A stretch of 64,000 bases of DNA, from positions 297,677 to 361,676 of the forward strand of contig JAANYP010004450.1 of NCBI GenBank assembly GCA_020465985.1, in the 5' to 3' direction. Under the pieces are notes generated by a model. The model was not told the origin of the DNA, ran no database searches, and saw nothing but the letters and a program-made list of their open reading frames with translations. The translations under genes were made by a program, and so were the position numbers. This DNA comes from Centrapalus pauciflorus (Eukaryota; Streptophyta; Magnoliopsida; Asterales; Asteraceae). Shown here one piece after another: positions 44,711 through 55,886 of the stretch. Position 1 is the stretch's first letter; each line of letters begins with the position of its first letter.

Positions 44711-45401
44711 TTGAGAAGTTTGGAGGTTTGGAGAAGCAGAAGACACTTAGTCGATATTTAGGGTTCTTGAGGATTTCTGGAAATGATGAGGAAGACGAAG
44801 ATGAAACAGTAGTTGGGTATTTATAGGATTTGAATGTGAGTGTGTATGAGAGAGAAAGTTTTGGGCGGTTTGATTTGAAAAAGTCGTCAACGGAAAACGG
44901 AACGGTTGTCCATGTCAGACCGTTTGTCAGACCACTTGAGTCCTTTTTAATCACTAACACATGTAACCCACATTATCCGCAGTAATTAAGTTAAATAAAA
45001 CATTAATTAAGTAACTTAAGTTTGAAGAAAGGTAATTAAAATTGTTGGTCTAAGCTGTTGGTCAAACCTGTGATGAGTAGGGTCATGACAAGCTGTTCAG
45101 TTTTCAAGCTGTTCATTCTTCAAACTGTGCCTTCAGCCTGCTCTCTTTTGTAAGAGCAGGTTGTGTTCAATAGTTGAACAGGTTACAAGACAATGGGTTG
45201 TAAGACAGTGTGAAGGAGTGAACAGGGTGAAGATTGGACCATCAGAGCAGGCTGGACGAGTAAACTGTTTTTGTTCAGCCTGTTGTATGCTCAAGCTGTT
45301 CAAGTTTTTCAGACAAATGACTAAGTACAGAACATGTATAACCTATTCTGAGAAACTTGAGCAGTGTGAAACACACAAATTCTTAGACCTTTGAGAAACA
45401 C
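44711..45401 (-). other. Spacer between pol and extra ORF of element A
   Basis: Non-coding. Carries at least four AAGCTGTT words (45045-45310) plus CAGCCTG and AGCAGG variants, the same vocabulary as LTR-A. It could hold a promoter or splice acceptor for the extra ORF, but I cannot point to one. Confidence 0.5.
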
Positions 45402-46253
45402 TTAGTCACTCTTGTTTAACATGCCCAGCTTGCTGACAAGATAATTAAATCTTGTTTCATCCAGAGGTTTGGTGAAAATGTCTGCAAGCTGTTCATTTGT
45501 GGAAATAAAACTTACCTCCACATTACCTTTCTGAATGTGATCCCTGATGAAGTGATGTCTGACTTCAATATGCTTTGTTCTAGAATGAAATACTGGATTG
45601 TTGGAAATGGCTATGGCACTTGTGTTATCACACAGAATAGGAATTTTCCTATACACAAGTCCATAATCTTCAAGCTGATGCTGCATCCACAGAATCTGCC
45701 CACAGCAGCTTCCAGCAGCAATGTACTCAGCTTCAGCAGTAGAAGTAGACACAGAGTTCTGCTTCTTGCTACACCAACTTATCAACTTACCACCAAGGAG
45801 TTGACATCCACCTGTTGTGCTTTTCCTGTCTAGCCTGCAGCCTGCAAAATCAGAATCTGAATAACCTGTTAGTTCAAGGCTGGAGTCTTTGGGATACCAA
45901 AGACCCAAACCTGGTGTACCCTTCAGGTATCTGAAGATTCTTTTAACAGCAGCTAGATGAGATTCCTTTGGATCAGCTTGGAACCTAGCACACAAACAGG
46001 TAGCAAACATAATATCAGGTCTACTAGCAGTTAAGTATAGCAAGCTCCCAATCATGCCTCTGTAAGCTGTTACTGAAACAGCTTTGCCACTGGCATCAAC
46101 ATCCAATTTTACATTGGTTGCCATTGGGGTTTTAATAGGAGAACTTTGATCAAATTTAAACTTTTTCAAGAGATCTAAGGTATACTTTCTTTGATTTATG
46201 AAAATTCCAGTTGAGGTTTGTTTAACCTGTAATCTTAAAAAGAAAGTAAGTTC
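45402..46253 (-). pseudogene. RNase H and RT connection of element A
   Basis: Reads on in frame after a TGA at 46254 (EMSMM-stop-ELTFFLRLQVKQ). Motifs: MIGSLLYLTASRPDIMFATC, RIFRYLKGTPGLGLWYP, YSDSDFAGCRLDRKSTTGG (RNase H Asp), STAEAEYIAAGSCCGQILWM (catalytic Glu) and the C-terminal ADIFTKPLDE. RNase H removes template RNA during cDNA synthesis. The motifs look intact, but the upstream stop would cut it off from RT. Confidence 0.85.
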
Positions 46254-48344
46254 TCACATCATACTCATTTCATATTTAGATTTCATGAGTATTGAAAAAT
46301 TCTTGCATAACTGCTCATTTGTAGAACCAAATATTATATCATCCACATAAATTTGAACAAGCATAATGTCAGATTTCACCTTCTTTATGAACAGTGTAGT
46401 ATCCACTTTACCTCTGGAATACCCATTGCTCATAAGGAACTCAGTAAGAGTGTCATACCAGGCTCTAGGGGCTTGTTTGAGACCATAGAGAGCTTTGTCC
46501 AACTTATAGACAAAACCTGGATGTTGTTCATTTTCAAAACCTGGAGGCTGCTTGACATAAACTTCTTCTTTCAGCTTCCCATTCAAAAATGCACTCTTCA
46601 CATCCATTTGAAATACCTTAATGCTCTTATGAGCAGCGTAGGCTAGATACAAACGAATTGCTTCTAGCCTGGCCACAGGAGCAAATGTTTCATCATTATC
46701 AATTCCTTCTTCCTGTCTGTAGCCCTGAGCAACCAGTCTTGCCTTATTTCTAATGACATGACCTTGCTCATCCATCTTATTCCTGAAAACCCATTTAGTG
46801 CCAATTATGGTTTTACCTTTAGGAGCAGGGACCAGCTTCCACACATTGTTTCTCTCAAATTGATTGAGCTCTTCTTGCATAGCAGTGATCCAATTGGCAT
46901 CTTTTAGTGCTTCATCCACCTTCTTTGGCTCCATCAGTGAAACAAAACTTGAGAACATACAAAAGTTCCCTAAGCTGTCCCACCGTGTTTGTACCCCTTT
47001 GTTGATGTCACCAATTATTTGATCATTGGGGTGACACCTGATCCATTTAGGATCATTTTTCAATGATGATTCACATGAGTTGTTAACATCTTCAGCAGGT
47101 CCTGTTGAACAGCTCTCAAGATTTTCAGACACACTGTTGTCTTGAGCTTGTTCACTTGTTGAACATGTCTGACCACTGTTGAACATATCAGCAGTAGAAC
47201 TGGGAAAATCAGCATTGATAGGTTCAGGACATGCAGTTGTAATTAAGTCAGTACACTTATTCACACAGGGTGTATTGATATAATCATCATCATGCCCATC
47301 ATGATTAGCAGGTTCCACACTGGGTGTAGTGGAAGCTTTTGAGTCCTCTTCATTGTTTGAATGCATGAGATCATCAAAGTTAAGTTCTCCTGAAACTGAT
47401 TCAGGAACAGCTTTGGTGGAAGCATTCTTGGACTCTTCAAAGGTGACATTGATAGATTCATCTATCACCTTTCTTTTGTTGTTGTACACTCTGTAGGCTT
47501 TAGAGATAGCAGAGTAGCCAACAAACACACCTTCATCAGCTTTAGGTTCAAACTTTGTCAGTTGGTCCCTCTGATTCAGAATGAAGCAGGGACACCCAAA
47601 CACATGGAAGTAACTGACATTTTGGGTGAAGCAGGCAGTGTTGACAGCTTCAGCCCAGAATGATGAAGGTAAACCTGATGCACATAGCATGGTTCTAGCA
47701 GCTTCAATGAGAGTTCGGTTTCTCCTTTCAGCAACTCCATTTTGTTGTGGAGTTCTTACAGCTGAAAAGTTTTGAGTGATTCCTTTCTCTTCACAGAAGT
47801 CTTCAAGAGTACTGTTTCTGAATTCAGTACCATGATCACTTCTAAGCTGCTTCACTTGAGCAGAGTTCAGCATCTCCATCTTTTTCACAAATCCAATAAT
47901 TTCTCTAGCAGCCTCTCCTTTGCTCTTCAGAAAGATCACCCATGTGTACCTGGAGAACTCATCAACCATTACTAGAGTGTATCTGCTTCCTCCTAGACTT
48001 GGGACATTTACAGGTCCAAACAAGTCCATATGGATTAAGAAGAGAGGAGTATCAATAGAGAAGTTATGTTTGGATTTAAATGATGATTTCCTCTGCTTGC
48101 CTTTCTCACAAGCTGTGCAGAGTTTATCTTTAACAAAGGTCATAGAAGGCAAACCTGTCACCAACTGTTTCTTACAGTGTTTGTTGATGTTCTTGAAGTT
48201 CAGATGTGACAGCCTTTTGTGCCATAACCAGTTTAAGTCTGCATTTGTTCTTGTGAGAAAACAGGTCTCAGTTGTGGGATCCGCAGATTGCATGTCCACA
48301 ACATACACACCTTTCTTTCGTTGAGCACACATCACAACTTTGCC
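46254..48344 (-). pseudogene. Integrase and reverse transcriptase of element A
   Basis: About 695 codons. Zinc module: WHKRLSHLNFKNINKH then CTACEKGK. Integrase core: HMDLFGP (Asp), RSDHGTEF (Asp) and GVAERRNRTLIEAA (Glu). About 20 residues that B has between CYVLN and FKPFGCPC are missing here (CFTQNVSYFHVFGCPC), an in-frame deletion. A variable acidic linker follows, then RT: WVFRNKMDEQGHV, ARLVAQGYRQEEGID, YGLKQAPRAWYDTL and the catalytic YVDDIIFGS. The frame is preceded by a TAA at 48345 and ends in a TGA at 46254. Both fall at normally coding positions, so the polyprotein is broken. Confidence 0.88.
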
Positions 48345-48668
48345 TTAGGGATCCAATATGTAACCCAGGTGCTCATCAAAGTTAACCTTGTAGCCAGCAT
48401 CACACAGTTGGCTTATGCTAACAAGGTTATGTTTTAGCCCAACCACATAGGCTACTCTTTTGAACACTGCAGCACCAGCTTTAAGAGTTCCATATCCCTC
48501 AGTGGATCCCTGTACATTGTCACCAAATGTGACTTTTGGCCCTTTTTCAGGCCTGAGATCACTCAGCAATTCTTTACAACCTGTCATTTGCCCTGAGCAG
48601 CCACTGTCCAAGTACCAAACCTGGAAAGGTTGTTTTTCCTGCAGAGTGATAAGAGAAATATTAGTCAT
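48345..48668 (-). pseudogene. Protease of element A
   Basis: The aspartic protease motif WYLDSGCSGQMTG cleaves Gag-Pol. VVGLKHNLVSISQLCDAGYK is the usual downstream block. The frame reaches a TAA at LDP-stop-GKVVM and then continues as integrase. It overlaps the end of gag in another frame. TATCACTCTGCAG just before EKQPF looks like a splice acceptor. Confidence 0.85.
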
Positions 48669-49812
48669 TTTTAGGGGAACTCATCACAGAGATGAGTTCT
48701 CCTACTTCATCAACATTTGTTGATGGACTTATAATATCCACACTAATATTCCCTATTTGAATGGTATCAGCTTGTATACCACTTTTATTGACTGAAATGT
48801 TTCCAACACTGCTTGTAACAGCTGTGAGAGAACCATCAGAGTCAACAGGCCTCATGTCCTCAGATTCAGGACAGTCCTTGGCCAGATGTGTCTTCTTCCC
48901 ACATTTATAACATTTTCTCTGTTTAGGATTTTTGGAAGAAGAACTTTCAGCAACACTTTCTGAGTTATTTTTGTTGATTTTATTAGCAGGTTTAGCAAAC
49001 TTATTACTATTTGATGAATCAACAGCTTGAGTGGAGGGTTCAGTAGCCATAGCTTTGTCTGTCTCTTCTTTCCTCTTTTTAGGAGGACAAATGTCAAAGA
49101 CAGGAAGCTTAATTGGCTTTTGAACTTCCACAGGTTTGGGAAACTTATTCCCATGTTTCTCAGGCTGAGCAATGACTTTGCCTTTGCCCCTACTGAGATG
49201 TGATTTATGCTGCCTATCAGCATACTCACTTTTTCTGGCTTTGAAAGACTTATTTTCATTTAACACCAGTATATTGCTATGATTAGAAAACTTATTAGAG
49301 ACCACAGCAGGTTTGCCTTCAACATGAGACTTGCCCTTGTTGAAAGCAGGCTGCTTAAATTTTGAAAACTTATTTTCAAAATGTTTAGTATCCACAGCTG
49401 CAGTTTGGACATGTTTCCCTTTCTTTTGCTTGTGTGAATCAGCAGAGCACTTAGCAGGCTGGATTGATGGAGAACATATTCCAACACCAGCTTTTGAGCT
49501 AGGTTCACACGAGCTGTCAGTATTTTGAGGCCTGACAAATCTGTTTGTTGAGATTAATTTACCATTCACTCTTTGAATAAAAGTGTTTGGAAGCTCACCA
49601 AGAGTGGACAAGTCTTCTTTTATATTATTAACCTCAACAATGGAAGCTGCTGTGTCAAGATCCCCTCCAAGATAGGCTTGGATTTGAGCAGGGATTTGCT
49701 GACTTATACAGTGGCTGACTTTTTGTGCAGATTGGCACCAAGAGTCAACTATCTTTTGAAGCTTAGCATGCTTTATATTTGTTTCTCTCTTTTCTTCCAG
49801 TAAGATAGAGTT
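48661..49812 (-). pseudogene. C-terminal half of Gag of element A
   Basis: Open in one frame from the border of LTR-B (49812) to a stop at 48661. It begins in a coiled coil (SILLEEKRETNIKHAKLQKI, VDSWCQSAQK), then a basic, Lys/Asn/Ser-rich region and the zinc knuckle CYKCGKKTHLAKDC. The N-terminal capsid half should continue to the right but is replaced by LTR-B, the insertion point of element B. Its likely partner is the gag start beside LTR-A at 59837. Confidence 0.82.
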
Positions 49813-50475
49813 TGTCAGGATCTAGAACTAATTAACCAAGACTAACTGATTTGAATTTATCAGAGTATAAATCAATAATCTGGTTTTGAATCAAAGTTTA
49901 ATTAAGAAGTTTGCGGAATAACACTTAATTATTTTAGCAAAAGCTTTCAAAACCAATAGCAAATAAACATAAGAAATAATCAAAGCTGTTTGTATTGCTG
50001 ATTTAACTGATTACAATCACCTCTAATCTGTTTGATTAGACGAAGAACACAGACTGTTCTTAGGGTTTTACAACCTTAGAGGCTTATGAAAACTGAAACA
50101 AGAAGCAATTACAAACTTGAATATGCATAAAACTCCTATACAATAGAAAGACATATTCTATGTATTTATATTGCTTCTTGATATGTTTCCTTGAAGGACT
50201 ACGACTTCTCTGATAGTAGATATGCTGGAATCTTCGTGTAGATATCTTTTCCTGAAAATCAGCACTTTCTGTTTATGAAACTGTTGAGCAGCTTGAATCC
50301 CTTGACAGCTTGAACAGAGCAGCTCGAGTTGATTTACTCTGGCAGCTTGAACTTTTACACTGGCAGCTCGAGTTTCTTGAACTAGCAGCATGAACTTTGG
50401 ATTTACATATAAACTCTACTAACAGTTTGAGAAGTCTAACTAACAGCTTGAACCTACTTAAACTATTTCCCAACA
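49813..50475 (-). mobile_element. 3' LTR of element B
   Basis: 663 bases, TGTCAGGATC to TTTCCCAACA. It is followed by a purine tract, so a minus-strand 3' LTR. Different from LTR-A in sequence but also full of CAGCTTGA words (50280-50455). No second copy is present in the window. The left flank GAGTT lies in A's gag. Confidence 0.88.
50163..50170 (-). promoter_or_regulatory. TATA box of LTR-B
   Basis: TATAAATA on the minus strand, about 310 bases from the LTR start. Confidence 0.5.
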
Positions 50476-50486
50476 ATCTCCCCCTA
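50476..50486 (-). other. Polypurine tract of element B
   Basis: TTAGGGGGAGAT on the minus strand, adjoining the LTR. Confidence 0.85.
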
Positions 50487-50552
50487 ACTTAAATTCTTTA
50501 CACAAGACTTTACGTTCTATACAAAAATGGAAATGAATAAGTAAACTGTTAT

Positions 50553-53381
50553 TTACAAACCAAGGCTTTCAAAAATTTGTAACTGTGCAAGTTTCTGATC
50601 TACAGCCTTCAAAAATTCTTTCTTCATCTCATCTCTATCACAAGATATCCTAACAGATTTTATCTGGAGTAGCATTTCCTTCGGTAGATCATGAAATTCA
50701 AGATTAAAGAACATACCAGATCCATCTGAAAATTTGATTCTGTAAGTCCTTGATTTGACAAACAGATCAACTTGCTTGATCTTCTTTCCCTTTTTGTTGG
50801 CATCCTCTATCTCTTCCCTTATAGACTCAGGGTCAAAAATGGACTTCAGATCTTTGATAACTTGTTTCACTTGTGGTAGAGCAGATCTTACTTGTGTCAC
50901 AGACCCAATGTTATGCATCTTTGTCAGCTCATCTCTGGTCAACTTTTGAACCATATGCCAGAATGTATCATACTCTTCTTCTGGACCAGATTCCCTTCTC
51001 ACTATAAACTGAACTCTTAAATCAATGTTGTCCAGTGGCTTGGCATACCAGTAGTTGATAAGAGGCTTTGTAAAGTCATGCTGATCAATCAATTTCTCTA
51101 TCTCCATGGCCTTTTGCAGTTGTTGCTCAAACAATACCCTTTTTACTTGATGCAGCTTTGCTTGAGAAGATGACTCAGATGCAGGAATAGAAGCAACAGC
51201 TTGATCAGAAGGAGCAGGAGCACTGGCAGCAGCTTGAATATGACTTGTACCAGTTTGAACTGGTTCTTGTGATGGTTGGACTTCTTGGGAGACTTTTGTT
51301 TTCTTTCTTTTGTCCATTTCTTTGTCATGGATCTCTTGTAGCCGTTCAGTGGTCATGGACTGAGCCATTTTCTTTGGAATGCCCGCTGCAAAGGCAAAAT
51401 TGATCAGAAATCTTCTGTGCTCAGCCTTGGAGTGCCCTGTTGGCAGCTTCCTCTTTTTCTCTCCTTGTTTGACCACAAAACCCTTTAGGTAATCACCTAA
51501 GGTTGCATCATCGTCCATTGGGGGCTGGGTTTGCTGGTCAAACTCTTTTTCCTGTTCTTCTTCTAACTTTTTGGCAACTTCAGCATCAAAGGCAATCTGG
51601 GCTTCTTTGGAAGAAAATTTGTGCTTTGGTGACTCAATGAGAATGCCCTTGCCCTTGTCTTTTGCAGCAGAGATTGTAGCTTGGACTTTACTGGATGGAG
51701 GTTGAACACCTTCCCTTATAACAACTCCAGTTGCTTTTGAGGAGGCAGCAGCTTGAGTTTCTAGGCTAACAGCTTGAGAAGCTGTTGGGACTGTTAGCCT
51801 AGAAGGTGGAACTGTTGAGGCTGCTTGGACTGCTTTTGGAAACTCCTGATTCTCCCCCTTTTTGGAAGCATTGGTTTGGTCAGGAGGACCTACAACCTTT
51901 GCCACTTGGGTTTGAATCAACCGCTCTAATTTCATGATCTTATTTCCACAGAGGGTAAACCCTTTATGGAGATAATCCATTCTTTGATTTTGAGCCGCTT
52001 CTGCCTGCTTTAGTGCAAATATCTGAGCTCCCTGTGCAGCAATGATGGACATTTGGTACTCCAACATAGCTACAACAGGTTTCATCTTGGGATCCGTTAA
52101 AAGCATGATTTGCAGACTAGCCTCAAGATCAGAAAACACCTGTGGTGCTTGTGATCTATCACTGACATTAATACCAGAAGTAGAAACCTCTGGGCCCCTC
52201 TGTTCTTGGTTCTGGGGACTTCCAGCTTGTGTTTGCACACTTGCTGTTGCCATGGGCGTGGTCTTAGTGATGTTAGCACTGTCCTGTGCCTCTTGTGCAG
52301 AGACAGCAGTAGTGCCAGCCACAGAACCCATATGAACAGTCTCTGGAGAGATGTTCACCTCCTGAGTAAGGATGGGAGTGTCCTCAGTGTGTACCCTTTG
52401 TATATTTTGTGCAGAAGTATCCTCCTGCACAGGGTTATATGGCTCTTGTCTGAGGGCTGAGGAGGAAGGAGCTCCTGGTCCTCTTTTCCTTTTATATAGA
52501 AATTTTAGTGTGGCTCTTGGCTGATGAAAAGGAACAGAAGGAATTTCTGTATCATGAGGAGGGGATTGGGGTCCTGGGGGTGTGGCAGTGATGATAGGCT
52601 GAGCCTGCTCAGGACCCTCTCCTCTGTTTCTTGGAATGATGTTCCTCATTGCAGAAGGCAATGGAACATCTACGCTCGAAAAATTGGCACTTTGTTTTAA
52701 AATTCGTTTTATTGAAGATAGTGAGTGCCTGTGGGAAACATGTATCCTCTTATGTAAATGAGAAGAGGTGCAAGTGTGTGCAATGATTTCTGCCAAAAAT
52801 CTAGGATACATTAAAAATTTCCCACTCTTTAGGGATCGATGCCTTAACATCCCTTGAAAAATCATGTTTGAAAAATTGAACCGTTGGCCCGTTGAAAAGC
52901 ACACTAAGGTAGTGGCAATGTTGGAAGAAAATTCTGACCAACCGGTTCTTTTGGGGCTTATACACTGCTGAATGATATGTACAAGATATTTCCACTTAGG
53001 TGAAAAATGTGCTTTCAAGAAAGTAAATGAATCAGCAGGACCCCTATATCCAATATTATAAAGACCAGTATGTAAAGCATCAAGAGTTAGGTCTGTTATA
53101 CCTGTGGCATCTTGAAGATGCAAATGACGTCGAATGGAATCCTCAGTTATGGTGATGGGAGTGCCATCAATTTTGGATAGTATAGAGGGGATTCCATTGA
53201 TGGTTTGGACAGAGGCACGGTTCCAGAATTGCTCAATATGGGTGATGTATATGGTGGGATTGATATTGAGTGCATGAAGGATATGGGAGTGTCGAAGAAA
53301 GTCCATCATGTCATGGAACGGTTGAAGGTCTGAGTGCTTTAGAGAGTAGGGAAGGCAGTTGTGTTCTTTAACAAACTCCAT
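50553..53381 (-). CDS. Extra ORF of element B (942 aa, intact)
   Basis: A full ORF from ATG 53381 to its stop. N-terminal domain, residues about 1-260: MMDFLRHSHILHALNINPTI, HIEQFWNRAS, ITEDSIRRHLHL, HFSPKWKYLVHIIQQCISPK, FNFSNMIFQGM, FLMYPRFLAEII. A Pro/Ser/Gln-rich middle follows, then a helix-rich Lys/Glu region about residue 580-720 (AQIAFDAEVAKKLEEEQEKE). The C-terminal domain, about 770-942, contains PLINYWYAKPLDNIDLRVQF and ends in helices. I see no signal peptide, membrane segment or known motif. The N-terminal layout recurs in A and F and resembles proteins common in Asteraceae genome annotations. It is the least damaged ORF of the window, while B's pol is broken. The function is unknown. 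SIRE-type elements carry an ORF called envelope-like at this place, but nothing here supports a membrane protein. Confidence 0.82.
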   Translation of the reverse strand: MEFVKEHNCLPYSLKHSDLQPFHDMMDFLRHSHILHALNINPTIYITHIEQFWNRASVQTINGIPSILSKIDGTPITITEDSIRRHLHLQDATGITDLTLDALHTGLYNIGYRGPADSFTFLKAHFSPKWKYLVHIIQQCISPKRTGWSEFSSNIATTLVCFSTGQRFNFSNMIFQGMLRHRSLKSGKFLMYPRFLAEIIAHTCTSSHLHKRIHVSHRHSLSSIKRILKQSANFSSVDVPLPSAMRNIIPRNRGEGPEQAQPIITATPPGPQSPPHDTEIPSVPFHQPRATLKFLYKRKRGPGAPSSSALRQEPYNPVQEDTSAQNIQRVHTEDTPILTQEVNISPETVHMGSVAGTTAVSAQEAQDSANITKTTPMATASVQTQAGSPQNQEQRGPEVSTSGINVSDRSQAPQVFSDLEASLQIMLLTDPKMKPVVAMLEYQMSIIAAQGAQIFALKQAEAAQNQRMDYLHKGFTLCGNKIMKLERLIQTQVAKVVGPPDQTNASKKGENQEFPKAVQAASTVPPSRLTVPTASQAVSLETQAAASSKATGVVIREGVQPPSSKVQATISAAKDKGKGILIESPKHKFSSKEAQIAFDAEVAKKLEEEQEKEFDQQTQPPMDDDATLGDYLKGFVVKQGEKKRKLPTGHSKAEHRRFLINFAFAAGIPKKMAQSMTTERLQEIHDKEMDKRKKTKVSQEVQPSQEPVQTGTSHIQAAASAPAPSDQAVASIPASESSSQAKLHQVKRVLFEQQLQKAMEIEKLIDQHDFTKPLINYWYAKPLDNIDLRVQFIVRRESGPEEEYDTFWHMVQKLTRDELTKMHNIGSVTQVRSALPQVKQVIKDLKSIFDPESIREEIEDANKKGKKIKQVDLFVKSRTYRIKFSDGSGMFFNLEFHDLPKEMLLQIKSVRISCDRDEMKKEFLKAVDQKLAQLQIFESLGL

Positions 53382-53701
53382 TGAAGATCAAACGAAGGGT
53401 TTAGGGTTTGCAAAGAAGAGTGTGTGAATCGTTCAGAGAGAAAAGAAAGGCCGTGGAAGGAAATTTTGTAACTGGTAGTTACAACTGAACGAAACGGGGA
53501 CCTTTAAAGGTTTTGAAAAAGGTTGGGTCCCGCGCACACACATTTGAAATTACTGAAATACCCTGCACGCTTTGACAGATCAAGTGAATAACTAACAGTC
53601 CGAGAAAATGAACTAGCAGCTTGAGAAAATACTCAAGCTGTTAGTTGAAACAGTGACTCCCCCTTAACAAAGCATAGGAATTAGATAATAATGAAAACAA
53701 A
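53382..53701 (-). other. Spacer between RNase H and extra ORF of element B
   Basis: Non-coding, with AGCAGCTTGAG and CTCAAGCTGTTAG near 53610-53645. Like A's spacer, it uses the AGCTTG vocabulary. Confidence 0.5.
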
Positions 53702-54286
53702 TTAATCCATGTTTACCATACCAATATTTGATACCAGGAAAGTGAACCTTCCTACATCAAAAGGTTTCGTAAATAGATTAGCTAACTGATCATCAGTATG
53801 TATTTTGGTAACTTGGATTAACTTCTTTTCATTACAATCCCTTATAAAGTGAAATCTGATTTCTATATGCTTGGTCTTTGGGAATTTCACTGGGTTTTGC
53901 ACAATGCTGATTGCACTTGAATTGTCAATATAAATGGGAGTGGATAAAAAGTTCATACCATAGTCTCTCGGTTGATTTTGAATCCACATTACCTGTGAGC
54001 AGCAACTTGCAGCTGCTACATATTCTGCTTCAGTGGAGGATGTGGAAACAGTTGTCTGCTTTTTACATTGCCAAGAGACCAATCTTGCTCCTAGGTATTG
54101 ACATCCACCAGTAGTGGATTTTCTGTCAATGTTGCATCCACCATAGTCACTGTCAGAGTAGGCTGTTAATGTAAGAGGAGAGTCTTTAGGATACCAGAGG
54201 CCTAAATGAAGTTGGCCTTTTAGATATCTAAAGATTCTCTTAACAGCAATCAGATGAGAATCCTTTGGAGAGCATTGAAACCTAGC
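53702..54286 (-). pseudogene. RNase H of element B
   Basis: Continues in frame after a TGA at 54287 (FAVCV-stop-ARFQ). Motifs: RIFRYLKGQLHLGLWYP, AYSDSDYGGCNIDRKSTTGG, STEAEYVAAASCC and ANLFTKPFDVGRF. Motif residues look complete. The stop upstream separates it from RT. Confidence 0.85.
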
Positions 54287-54916
54287 TCACACACAGACAG
54301 CAAACATAATATCAGGTCTAGAAGATGTTAGATACATAAGTGATCCTATCAGAGATCTGTATAAATGAATGTCCACATCTATGCCATCTTTGTCTGTATG
54401 GAGCTGCTTGTGAGGATCCATTGGAGTACTTGCAACTTTGGTGTCTTGATACCCAAACTTTTCCAGTATGTCTTTAACATACTTTGATTGACTTATGAAG
54501 AGACCAGTGGGTTTCTGCTTAACCTGCAATCCTAGAAAGAAAGTGAGTTCTCCCATTGAACTCATTTGAAACTTTTTGTGCATTAAAGTTTCAAACTCTT
54601 TGCACAAACAATCATTTGTTGAGCCAAAAATGATGTCATCAACATAGATTTGGACAAGCAGAATCTCAGCTTTGATGGACTTAGTGAAAAGAGTTTTATC
54701 CAGAGTGCCTCTCTTGAACCCATTCTGTAGAAGATATGATGACAGAGTGTCATACCATGCTCTTGGGGCTTGATGAAGACCATAGAGAGCCTTGTCTAAC
54801 TTGTAGACTTTGACTGGATACTTGTAGTCCTCAAAACCAGGAGGTTGACACACATATACCTCCTCTTCAATTGTCCCATACAGAAAAGCAGACTTCACAT
54901 CCATTTGATACACTTT
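54287..54916 (-). pseudogene. Reverse transcriptase core of element B
   Basis: KVYQMDVKSAFLYGTIEEEV, PPGFEDYKYPVKVYKLDKAL, YGLHQAPRAWYDTLSSYLL, LLVQIYVDDIIFGS (catalytic Asp pair) and SLMYLTSSRPDIMFAV. It lies between in-frame TAA (54917) and TGA (54287). RT copies the genomic RNA into DNA. Core motifs intact, frame broken on both sides. Confidence 0.88.
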
Positions 54917-55886
54917 TTAACCTTTGAAGCTTGCATAGGCCAAAAATAGTCTGATGGCTTCAATTCTTGCTACTGGAGCAAATACATCATCATAATCTAT
55001 GCCTTCTTCTTGAGTGTACCCTTGAGCTACTAGCCTTGCTTTATTGTTGATGACTATCCCTCTCTCATCTTTCTTGTTTCTGAACACCCATCTTGTACCA
55101 ATTGCTCTCTTTCCTTTAGGAAGATCAACCAGTGTCCATACATTCTGAATCTTGAACTGTCGAAGCTCTTCTTGCATTGCTTCAATCCAGGATGAATCTT
55201 TCAATGCTTCTGATGCCTTTTTAGGTTCAAGTTGAGACATGAAACAGGCATGTTCAAAAGCAGCTAGACTGAATTCAGGAACTGCTTGTTCAGCAGCAGC
55301 AGTCTCATTGTGAACCATCTTCCTTGTTTGTACAGGAGTACTTGGATCACCCAGTATTTGATTGAGAGGATGATACTTGTGAACTCTGAGGGTAGGCTCT
55401 CTTTCTGTCTGAAAAGAGGATCCAAGATTTGTATCATCTCTATTAGGACCAGTGAATGGTTCAGTTTCAGTAACAGCTTGACTTGAATCTGGGACTGGTT
55501 CCCTTTGGGGTGGAGCTGTGCTCTTAGGACTTGGGAGTTGCACTTCAGTGTCTGGATTTGTATTTTGTTGAACATTCAGGACCCCTGGAGGATCACAAGA
55601 CAGAAGTGGTATAGTGGTGTAATCATCCCAATTTGTTGAATCTGCAGCAGTTTGAAACTTTGTGCCAACAGCTTGAGAATTTGTATTGGCAGCATGAGAA
55701 TTTGTGTTGGCAGCTTCAAGACTGTATGCATCAGCTTCTGCAATATACTCAACAAAGCTCAGAGAATTTGTTAGTGAATCTAAATCAAACAACCAATCAG
55801 GACCAGTGCCTTTGACATTAGCAGTATTTTCATTAAATTCAACATTGGCACTTTCTTCAATGGTTTTAGACACACTGTTATATACT
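54917..55886 (-). pseudogene. Integrase tail and RT N-terminus of element B
   Basis: After a frameshift near 55895 the frame reads SKAYRVYNSVSKTIEESA, then a variable Ser/Thr/Gln-rich linker. RT fingers follow: MQEELRQFKIQNVWTLVDLP, WVFRNKKDERG, ARLVAQGYTQEEGIDYDDVF and APVARIEAIRLFLAYASFKG, then TAA. In the linker, repeated codons for A(A)NTNS match the AGCTTGAGAATTTG-type DNA word. Confidence 0.82.

Noticed and set aside
49813..50475. LTR-B as an unrelated solo LTR in A
   Set aside because: A purine tract and a complete extra ORF plus pol of another type follow directly on its internal side, so it is the 3' LTR of a longer element.
50553..53381. Envelope glycoprotein or endogenous virus origin for the extra ORF
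   Set aside because: No signal peptide, cleavage site or membrane anchor is visible. The position alone does not justify the name. No pararetrovirus sequence was seen in the window either.
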